Source: Nitrospira japonica (GTDB taxonomy: Bacteria > Nitrospirota > Nitrospiria > Nitrospirales > Nitrospiraceae). Taken from it: a stretch of 64,000 nt of DNA. The DNA is taken from contig NZ_LT828648.1 in the NCBI RefSeq assembly GCF_900169565.1, positions 2,764,501-2,828,500 of the forward strand, written 5' to 3'. A program made the position numbers and the translations under genes. This document shows positions 58,360 through 64,000 of the stretch, piece after piece (positions within the stretch are counted from its first letter, which is position 1; every line of letters begins with the position of its first letter). Under the pieces are notes generated by a model. The model was not told the DNA's origin. It searched no databases and saw only the letters and a list, made by a program, of their open reading frames with translations.

Positions 58360-59906
58360 ACATTGTCCTCTTGTGCCGATAGAATGAAGCGAACCCGGCG
58401 GCGGAACACCCGTTCGAACAGGTCGGCGCGGCCTCGCGCCGCCCAGGCTTCCAATTCCGCGTCGCCGGTCACATGGGCGGTGATGGTCACGGTGCGGCCG
58501 AGCCGGACATCCAGAGAGCGCACGACGGAAAACCTGGTGCGGTCGAGCGCGTCGGCGATCCGGAGCAGCGAGGCCAGAATCCGCACCGTGCGCTGGCGCT
58601 TTGCCGGCAGTGCCTCGTATCCTTCGTGTTTGCTCTGCGGCAGGGCGCGACGATGATAGCGCGCCACATTGGCGACGATTTGCAATTCGTCGGCCGAGAG
58701 ACCGCCCAAGTCGCTATGGGTGATCAGATAATAGGCATGCTTATGGTGCTGGCGTTCGTTGATGAGGTAGCCCACGTCGTGCAGGATGGCGGCGTATTCA
58801 AGGCAGTCCCTCTCGGCCTGGCCGAGTCCGTGCAGCCGCTTGGTCTGGTCGAACAGACGCAACGCCAGACCGGCGACGTGCAGGCTGTGCACTTCGGGAG
58901 TTTGGCAGCGGCGCGCAAACGCCACGACGTTGCGGCGGCGCAGATCGGGAATTTCCGCTTCGGCTTTGAGCCGCTCTTTGTGGCGAACGACGAAATCGTA
59001 GATGACGCCTTCGCGGATCGCCTTGTCGCAGAGTACCATTTCATCGCGTTCCGCGAGTTCCATCAAGCGTCGCAATACGATGGTGGCGGGAAACAGCGTA
59101 TCCACGCGCTTGCTGTCCAGGCCCGGAATGACCAATCGCTCCTTGATGGTCGAGCGCCGAAGATCCTGTTCGATCTCCTTGACGTCCTTGAGACTGACCG
59201 TGGCGAGATTGAGCTGAGGCAACGGCCGCCCGTTCTTTTTGAGATAAATGACTTCGGCCAGATTGCCGGCCATGCCGGAGGTGGCGATGAGAGAGTCGAT
59301 TCGCTTGGTCTTGAAGGAATCCAGCGCGCCCTTCAAACGTTCGGTGACAAGATCTTCGAGCGAGCGCAACATGCCGTCGGAGGGTGGGGTGCGTTTGAGA
59401 AATTGGTCGGCGAGTCTGATGGCACCGAGCTTGAGGCTTTTCACGTGCAGGAGTTGATCGCGGTTGCCGACCATGAGTTCCACCGAGCCGCCGCCCACGT
59501 CGACCGCCAGCACAGGCTGGTCGCCCATAGGCACGCTGTTCTTTACGGCCAGGAAGATGAGGCGGGCCTCTTCATTACCGGACACGACTCTGACGGTGAG
59601 ACGGAGTTGTTCCGCCACGAGATCGATGAAATCGCCGCCGTTTTTGGCTTCGCGCACGGCGCTGGTCGCGACCGCGACGATGCGGTCGTAACCCTTGTTT
59701 CGGGCGAGGGTAACGAGTTGGCGCAGCACTTCCAGCCCTCGGGCAATGGCCTCGTCGGACAGGCGCTGCGATTCGAACGTTCCATCGCCCAACCGGGCCA
59801 TGTTCTTGAAACGGTCGACGATCTTGTAGTTGCCGTCGGGCTGGACTTCGGCCAATACCATATGGATGGAATTGGTGCCGATATCGATGACGGCGAGCTT
59901 GGTCAT
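58356..59906 (-). CDS. Ppx/GppA-family phosphatase (exopolyphosphatase-like)
   Basis: A protein of 516 aa. The N-terminal ASKHA-type domain has 'AVIDIGTNSIHMVLAEVQPD', 'AVATSAVREAKNGGDFIDLV', 'VVSGNEEARLIFLAVKN' and 'VLAVDVGGGSVELMVGN'. The C-terminal part (about residues 315-510) is an HD-like domain with 'YAAILHDVGYLINERQHHKH' and 'YHRRALPQ'. Such enzymes degrade polyphosphate or pppGpp. It is the first gene of a three-gene operon with the two thymidylate-kinase-like genes, joined by overlapping start and stop codons. Confidence 0.92.
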   Translation of the reverse strand: MTKLAVIDIGTNSIHMVLAEVQPDGNYKIVDRFKNMARLGDGTFESQRLSDEAIARGLEVLRQLVTLARNKGYDRIVAVATSAVREAKNGGDFIDLVAEQLRLTVRVVSGNEEARLIFLAVKNSVPMGDQPVLAVDVGGGSVELMVGNRDQLLHVKSLKLGAIRLADQFLKRTPPSDGMLRSLEDLVTERLKGALDSFKTKRIDSLIATSGMAGNLAEVIYLKKNGRPLPQLNLATVSLKDVKEIEQDLRRSTIKERLVIPGLDSKRVDTLFPATIVLRRLMELAERDEMVLCDKAIREGVIYDFVVRHKERLKAEAEIPDLRRRNVVAFARRCQTPEVHSLHVAGLALRLFDQTKRLHGLGQAERDCLEYAAILHDVGYLINERQHHKHAYYLITHSDLGGLSADELQIVANVARYHRRALPQSKHEGYEALPAKRQRTVRILASLLRIADALDRTRFSVVRSLDVRLGRTVTITAHVTGDAELEAWAARGRADLFERVFRRRVRFILSAQEDNV

Positions 59907-60069
59907 GAATCAGTCAAATAAAATCAATAGGTTGGAGTTGAAAGGCCTGTGCAAGCCCCTGTATAGAACCGGTAACGCCGAGAGCGACGATAAAGAATGA
60001 CGGGGGGCCTGTCAAGGCCAGGATCTGAAGAATTCATGAGGAATATTCATCACTTTGAGGAGGTTGATG

Positions 60070-60948
60070 ATGGGAGTACCGGCTTCGACTCGCGTGGTGG
60101 TGATCACCGGTGCCTCAACCGGCATCGGGGCGGCCTGCGCGCTGATGTGTGTGGCCCAGGGCATGACCGTCTTTGCCGGAGTGCGGACTGACGAGGCTGG
60201 AGAGGCCTTGCGTCAGCGGGGTGGGGAGCGACTCATCCCGATCCGGTTGGATGTCACCGACTCCGAATCCATCCGGCAAGCGGAGCGGGTCGTGCGCGAA
60301 ACGGTGGGATTGACCGGGGTGAATGGTCTGGTCAACAACGCCGGCATCGCCGTCGGGAGTCCGTTGGAAGTCATCCCGATCGAGGCCTTGCGCAGACAAC
60401 TCGAAGTGAATGTCATCGGACAGATCCTGGTCACGCAGGCATTCCTGCCGTTGCTCCGGCTCGCACGAGGCCGGATCGTCAATATGGGCTCCATCGCGGG
60501 ACGCGGAACGATCCCGGTGATGGGGCCGTATTCGGCCTCGAAACATGCCTTGGAAGCGTTGACGGATGCGCTGCGATTGGAGCTTCAGCCCTGGGGACTC
60601 CATGTTTCGATCGTCGAACCGGGTGCGATTGCGACACCGATCTGGGAGAAATCAACAGAGACCGGCAATGAGATCGCGGCAGCGGCTGGCCCTGCGGCGG
60701 TGGCCCTCTATGCAGATTTAGTGTCGCGCGTGAAGGACAGGATCGCTCAGGCGGCAAATCGGGCGATTCCAGCTGACGTCGTGGCGCAAACGGTCCTCCA
60801 TGCGCTGACTGCGGCGAAACCCAAGACGAGGTATCTGGTTGGCTCCGATGCGAAAGTCCGGGCGGTGATGCTCCGGTGGTTTCCAGACCGGGTGCAGGAT
60901 TGGATTCTCACAAAGGTCTTGGCGCTACCGGCGTGGAACAGCAAATAG
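60070..60948 (+). CDS. Short-chain dehydrogenase/reductase
   Basis: A protein of 292 aa of the classical SDR type. It has the NAD(P)-binding motif T-G-A-S-T-G-I-G at residues 13-20, 'VNNAGIAVGSPLE' and the catalytic pair Tyr154/Lys158 in 'GPYSASKHALEAL', with Ser in 'IVNMGSIAGRG'. It resembles retinol/steroid-dehydrogenase-like SDRs; the substrate is unknown. GAGGAGG lies 6 bp before the chosen ATG (ATG at 60067 is also possible). Confidence 0.9.
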   Translation: MGVPASTRVVVITGASTGIGAACALMCVAQGMTVFAGVRTDEAGEALRQRGGERLIPIRLDVTDSESIRQAERVVRETVGLTGVNGLVNNAGIAVGSPLEVIPIEALRRQLEVNVIGQILVTQAFLPLLRLARGRIVNMGSIAGRGTIPVMGPYSASKHALEALTDALRLELQPWGLHVSIVEPGAIATPIWEKSTETGNEIAAAAGPAAVALYADLVSRVKDRIAQAANRAIPADVVAQTVLHALTAAKPKTRYLVGSDAKVRAVMLRWFPDRVQDWILTKVLALPAWNSK

Positions 60949-60964
60949 AAGAAGAGGGAGGAGA

Positions 60965-61050
60965 AAATACGAAATTCGAATGTCGAAATTCGAAATGGGA
61001 AAGTCAAAATACGAAACGCGAATCACAAAGCTCGAAACGTGAAACGAGGA
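60965..61050. repeat. CGAAATTCGAA-type interspersed repeat, copy 4
   Basis: Direct units in one orientation (ATACGAAATTCGAATGTCG and AAATACGAAACGCGAATC) fill the spacer between the convergent SDR and OB-fold genes. Unlike copies 1-3 it has no evident inverted right arm. Confidence 0.78.
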
Positions 61051-61063
61051 ACTTGAATCCGGA

Positions 61064-61498
61064 TTAGCCGACGAGATCGGGATTCAGGCGGTTCAAGGAG
61101 CGAATGGACAGGGCCTTGATCTCGTTATAGATAATCGTGCGGCCGGCCTGACGCAGTCGTGTAAAGATGCCTTCGACGATCACCTGATCGCCTTCGCGCA
61201 CTTCCGCCTGACCGAGACCGATGACCTTGACCGTTCCCGCGTGGTCCTTGAGGAGAAATCCGTAAGCGGGCTGGCCTTGACGGTTCGTCGCCAGCTGGAC
61301 ATTGGTCACTTCCCCGCTCACCACGACTTCCTGACGGTCATATTGTTCGGGATGGGAGATCAAATCCGCCAAGTCCAGCAGCCCGGACGCGGAAGCCGTC
61401 AGTGGGGCGGCAAGAATGGCACACATGAAGACGGCGCACCAGAGTCCAGCGTTCAGAGAGCCGGCGAAACACGGCGAATGGTGCTTGATGAATCGCAT
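61064..61498 (-). CDS. Exported OB-fold-like protein
   Basis: A protein of 144 aa with a signal peptide (about residues 1-37, 'TASASG'). A compact domain follows with 'LISHPEQYDRQEVVVSGEVT', 'GFLLKDHAGTVKVIGLGQAE' and 'GDQVIVEGIFTRLRQAGRTI', the strand pattern of periplasmic OB-fold proteins. It might bind a small ligand or metal; no named family recognised. AGGAGG is placed well before the ATG; an upstream ATG at 61573 is not supported. Confidence 0.75.
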   Translation of the reverse strand: MRFIKHHSPCFAGSLNAGLWCAVFMCAILAAPLTASASGLLDLADLISHPEQYDRQEVVVSGEVTNVQLATNRQGQPAYGFLLKDHAGTVKVIGLGQAEVREGDQVIVEGIFTRLRQAGRTIIYNEIKALSIRSLNRLNPDLVG

Positions 61499-61652
61499 AG
61501 TGCCTCCTAAGAATAGGGCTACTATACCGTGGCCTTCCCGGTTTGAAAAGCATCCAATTTGTTGTTGTGGCATCTTCCTGACAAGCGCCGGCAGCTACAG
61601 CCCGGCTCAGGTCGGCGAGAACTGGCGCGAGGCGTTCAACGGGTTAGCGAGG

Positions 61653-62843
61653 CTACCACTTTCCCCCGCCGTACAGGTCGGTATGTTGTTCCCCGAACAT
61701 GCTCTTGAGCACGTGCTCTCTCATATCGTTGGCCGGATCAGTGGGTTTCTTTTCGAGCAGCTTGGCTTCTTCTTCCTCATCGCGGGGTTTGGGAGTCACG
61801 CGGGCCAACAACATGTCGTCGATGGATTCCGGGGAGGCATCCGTGTCGCCCAAGATGGCGGCAAGTCGCTGTAAGCCGAAGAGATTTCTGGTGACTTCCG
61901 ACAACACGGCGTTCGAGCTGGCGCCGTGGACGAGCGAGAGCCAGAACTTGGTTTCCACGTCCTCGCCGACAACTCCCGAGGTCAATGAGACGAGCTTCTC
62001 GATGAGGTTGGCTTCCGTGCGTTCCAGTCCGTCATAGGTGGAAACCGAGCGCTGGACCGGTCGAATAGCCAGCACCGTAAACGTCTCTCTCCACAGATCG
62101 AGCGGCGGCGAAGTCTGTCCGGTCTTGGCGGCCGATCCCTGCAATGCTGCCTGGAGTCCCTGCAGGTACGCCGTCATGTGTTTGACCTTGCGCGCCGCCA
62201 GGCTGCCGGCGGGAATGCCCCAGATGTGGGCGATTTCATGATCCTGAAGCGGCTGGTAGTCGGCCGTTTGGCGTTCCCGAGCCGCCAGTGCCAACCGTTT
62301 CCGATAGCGCTCGGCAAGACGAAGTTGCACCTGCATTTCGATGCCGAGTCTCTGCTGCTGATAGTCCTCGAGTTGGATCTCCTGCGCCTCCCATCGCTGA
62401 TCCAACATGCGGATGGCCGGTCTATTGACGGTGGTGCGAGCCTGTGCTTGCAGGGCTTCCAAGGCCTCTGACGGAAGGTTGAACCGTGTCGTCAGCAAAT
62501 GAGCGGCTCGCTCGGCCATCAATTCGCGCAATCGCGACAACGTGGTGAGACATTCGCATTGCAGCCATGTCCGTTCGCGTTTCAACCGTACTTGACGGAG
62601 ATATTGGTCGCGCTTGTCGCGGACCGCTTTTACCGCTTCCTGGGTCAAAATGTTGTAGGTCGGCTTCGACCCGGCCACGCAGCGCGGATCCGGCCGATCC
62701 ATCGTCATGTAGTTGATCTCTTCGTCTGAGACGTCGAAATGCTGCAGGAGAATCAGATGAAGCATGATGCGGCCCTGAATCGGCATCGCATCAATGACGG
62801 ATTCGATCAGCGACGGTGTGAGCGGCGAGGTGGCGGTGGACAT
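61653..62843 (-). CDS. Conserved-looking hypothetical protein
   Basis: A protein of 396 aa with no signal peptide or TM helix. It is mostly helical and Glu/Arg/Leu-rich in the middle ('ARTTVNRPAIRMLDQRWEAQ', 'EIQLEDYQQQRLGIEMQVQL', 'RLAERYRKRLALAARERQ', probably coiled coil). It starts with 'SLIESVIDAMPIQGRIMLHL' and ends with 'HVLKSMFGEQHTDLYGGGKW'. I do not recognise the family. The small gene at 62848 is 4 bp upstream of its start, so the two are co-transcribed. Confidence 0.7.
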   Translation of the reverse strand: MSTATSPLTPSLIESVIDAMPIQGRIMLHLILLQHFDVSDEEINYMTMDRPDPRCVAGSKPTYNILTQEAVKAVRDKRDQYLRQVRLKRERTWLQCECLTTLSRLRELMAERAAHLLTTRFNLPSEALEALQAQARTTVNRPAIRMLDQRWEAQEIQLEDYQQQRLGIEMQVQLRLAERYRKRLALAARERQTADYQPLQDHEIAHIWGIPAGSLAARKVKHMTAYLQGLQAALQGSAAKTGQTSPPLDLWRETFTVLAIRPVQRSVSTYDGLERTEANLIEKLVSLTSGVVGEDVETKFWLSLVHGASSNAVLSEVTRNLFGLQRLAAILGDTDASPESIDDMLLARVTPKPRDEEEEAKLLEKKPTDPANDMREHVLKSMFGEQHTDLYGGGKW

Positions 62844-62847
62844 GGTG

Positions 62848-63060
62848 TTAGGCGGTTCCTGTGATTTGCGCTTCCAAGTAGGTGGCGACGTATTCCCGAA
62901 CTTGCTGGATCGAACCGCTGACGTACAGCTCCCTGGGGATTTCCACGCGGGTCAACGTGGCCGGATCGATGCCGCGGTCCCTGGCATAATCCTCGTCGAT
63001 ATACAGGCTGATGGACCCATCGTTGTGGCGAATGGCATAGATCGCATTGTTATCGGCCAT
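62848..63060 (-). CDS. Small acidic protein, unknown
   Basis: A protein of 70 aa ('NAIYAIRHNDGSISLYIDED', 'YARDRGIDPATLTRVEIPRE', 'QQVREYVATYLEAQITGTA'). It looks like a small alpha/beta soluble domain. The ribosome site is weak; a longer frame to 63159 exists but would start with non-natural sequence. It is linked to the gene at 61653. Confidence 0.6.
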   Translation of the reverse strand: MADNNAIYAIRHNDGSISLYIDEDYARDRGIDPATLTRVEIPRELYVSGSIQQVREYVATYLEAQITGTA

Positions 63061-63155
63061 GGTGCGTCGTGAAGTCCCTGAAGATGTTGGAAATTGATCT
63101 ACAGGTAACACATGGGCGAGCATACTGTCAAAGATGGGACTGGCGTCCAACCTAT

Positions 63156-63803
63156 TCATTTCTCAAGCAGAATCCGTCTTCTCCAGACCACGTAGACGGT
63201 CGAGACGACGATGGCGACAAGGAGCGTGTTTCGGATGCGTCCCGGACCGAAACAGGTGAGATTCACCAGGCCGTTGGTGAAACCGTACGCCGCGTAAATC
63301 AGATACAGAAACAGTGACCAGCGCGCGAGCTTCATGAATCCCACCCCGACGCCCAGATGAAGGGCGGGTGAAATCGCTTTGGTCAGGAATCCGGGAAGAC
63401 CGTCCAGCTTGGTGCAGTAGAAGGGAAGCAGGTAATCGAGATTCTTGAGGATGATCCAGGTGTCGTTGACCGCGCTGATCACCAGGAGGAGTCCAAGCAA
63501 CCGGATATCGTGCCCTCTTGCCCAGACCTGGCGCCATGTGCGGAGCCAGTTGGACGAATGGAGACTTGGCCCCAGGAAGGCATCATAACTTTGGAACGCC
63601 CACCAGGGCAGGGCTAAGAGCATAAAGAAGAAGACTTCGGCCGCGCGTCCCGACACACGCCCCAGCGCCAGGCTGATGCCGATGAGCAGAACGGTGACCG
63701 AGAAGCTGACGAGGCCGGCGCCGATCCGTTGCCGAAACACGTGGCCGCCGCCGGGGAGAATTGCCGACAGCAGGGCGGCGCGGTAGTCAGCGTGGTCGTC
63801 CAT
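63156..63803 (-). CDS. Multi-TM membrane protein, unknown
   Basis: A protein of 215 aa. The start 'AALLSAILPGGGHVFRQRIG' and the next helices ('AGLVSFSVTVLLIGISLALG', 'VFFFMLLALPWWAFQSYDAF') resemble DUF5683/TM2-like small membrane proteins. Further TM segments lie at about residues 98-115, 143-175 and 190-208. No function is known. It lies downstream of the chlorite-dismutase-family gene, from which a terminator separates it. Confidence 0.7.
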   Translation of the reverse strand: MDDHADYRAALLSAILPGGGHVFRQRIGAGLVSFSVTVLLIGISLALGRVSGRAAEVFFFMLLALPWWAFQSYDAFLGPSLHSSNWLRTWRQVWARGHDIRLLGLLLVISAVNDTWIILKNLDYLLPFYCTKLDGLPGFLTKAISPALHLGVGVGFMKLARWSLFLYLIYAAYGFTNGLVNLTCFGPGRIRNTLLVAIVVSTVYVVWRRRILLEK

Positions 63804-63813
63804 GCGGAAAATG

Positions 63814-63847
63814 CGAAGGCCTTCGATCGACTGATCGAAGGCCTTCG
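63814..63847 (-). terminator. Rho-independent terminator of the chlorite-dismutase-family gene
   Basis: A perfect 15-bp stem (CGAAGGCCTTCGATC with GATCGAAGGCCTTCG) and a GACT loop. On the - strand it is followed by CATTTTC. It lies 25 bp past the stop codon at 63873. Confidence 0.82.
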
Positions 63848-63872
63848 TGTCCCAATAACAGGAGTCTAGGGT

Positions 63873-64000
63873 TCAGCCGCCGAGAGTGTCGAGGGTCTCC
63901 TTGAGGCTCCGGCGGATGCAGGTGAAGATCGGGGTGTCGCGCAGCGTGTAGCGGGACCCTTCCGTTTCTCTGAGCGCCATGACCAGGTCCAGGAAATCCT
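63873..64000 (-). CDS. Chlorite dismutase / HemQ-family protein, C-terminal fragment
   Basis: The last 42 residues of a gene that runs off the right edge: 'DFLDLVMALRETEGSRYTLR', 'DTPIFTCIRRSLKETLDTLG', then Gly-TGA. The 'LRETE-SRYTLRDTPIFTC' block is characteristic of the C-terminal half of the Cld/HemQ heme-enzyme family, which includes the chlorite dismutases of Nitrospira. Whether it is a true chlorite dismutase or a HemQ-like coproheme decarboxylase cannot be told from this part. A terminator follows the stop. Confidence 0.8.
   Translation of the reverse strand, partial: DFLDLVMALRETEGSRYTLRDTPIFTCIRRSLKETLDTLGG

Noticed and set aside
58473-59921. A + strand frame of 482 codons opposite the Ppx/GppA gene
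   Set aside because: Antisense shadow; the - strand frame has strong family motifs throughout.

Overview
This window is GC-rich chromosomal DNA from a Gram-negative, aerobic bacterium. I infer a Nitrospira-like member of the Nitrospirota. The reasons are a chlorite-dismutase-family C-terminus at the right edge, Cys-type sulfatases and DUF1254 proteins, a cyanobacteria-like two-partner-secretion/CHAT/DUF928 locus, sigma-54 signalling, and many Sec-exported proteins, lipoproteins and beta-barrels. No database search was run, so the assignment is provisional. I saw no rRNA, tRNA, CRISPR array or transposase.

Region 1 (1-33.4 kb, nearly all +) is an envelope and stress-defence region. It holds an AsmA-like C-terminus, a tandem universal stress protein, two FGE-dependent sulfatases, two DUF1254/DUF1214 proteins, an HdeD-like membrane protein, two YSC84/SYLF-like proteins, a BON lipoprotein and several barrels. 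A complete MoxR / DUF58 / DUF4381 / BatA / BatB-TPR / BatD operon (8.6-19.8 kb) is split by a sulfatase and a membrane-embedded spermidine-synthase-like protein. A membrane-anchored formylglycine-generating enzyme at 30.6 kb can supply the sulfatases with their cofactor. Three paralogues of a small exported helical protein and two paralogous lipoproteins are scattered through the region. Three perfect CTGTCA-N4-TGACAG palindromes precede three of its transcription units.

Region 2 (33.5-40.7 kb, -) is a signalling operon: a receiver with several PAS domains, an ABC-type substrate-binding protein, a HAMP/GAF histidine kinase and an NtrC-type sigma-54 activator.

Region 3 (40.9-55.4 kb, -) is the most unusual part. 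A TpsA haemagglutinin-like exoprotein, a TpsB transporter whose signal peptide is out of frame, a CHAT caspase-like/TPR protein, two DUF928 proteins and several small secreted proteins lie between three related membrane micro-proteins (28, 28 and 59 aa). Four -24/-12 (sigma-54) promoter sequences read into the block. Three are preceded, about 95-145 bp upstream, by a tandem GRATCAAAA-NN-GATTC motif with a 21-22 bp period, which resembles enhancer sites. This looks like one co-regulated surface or secretion system.

Region 4 (55.7-64 kb) is housekeeping and mixed: a ferritin-like protein, a SixA-type phosphatase, a Ppx/GppA phosphatase with two tandem thymidylate-kinase-like proteins, an SDR, an exported OB-fold-like protein, unknown proteins and the end of a chlorite dismutase/HemQ-like gene. 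A family of CGAAATTCGAA-type repeats occurs at four places and, in batB, is translated in frame inside the protein.
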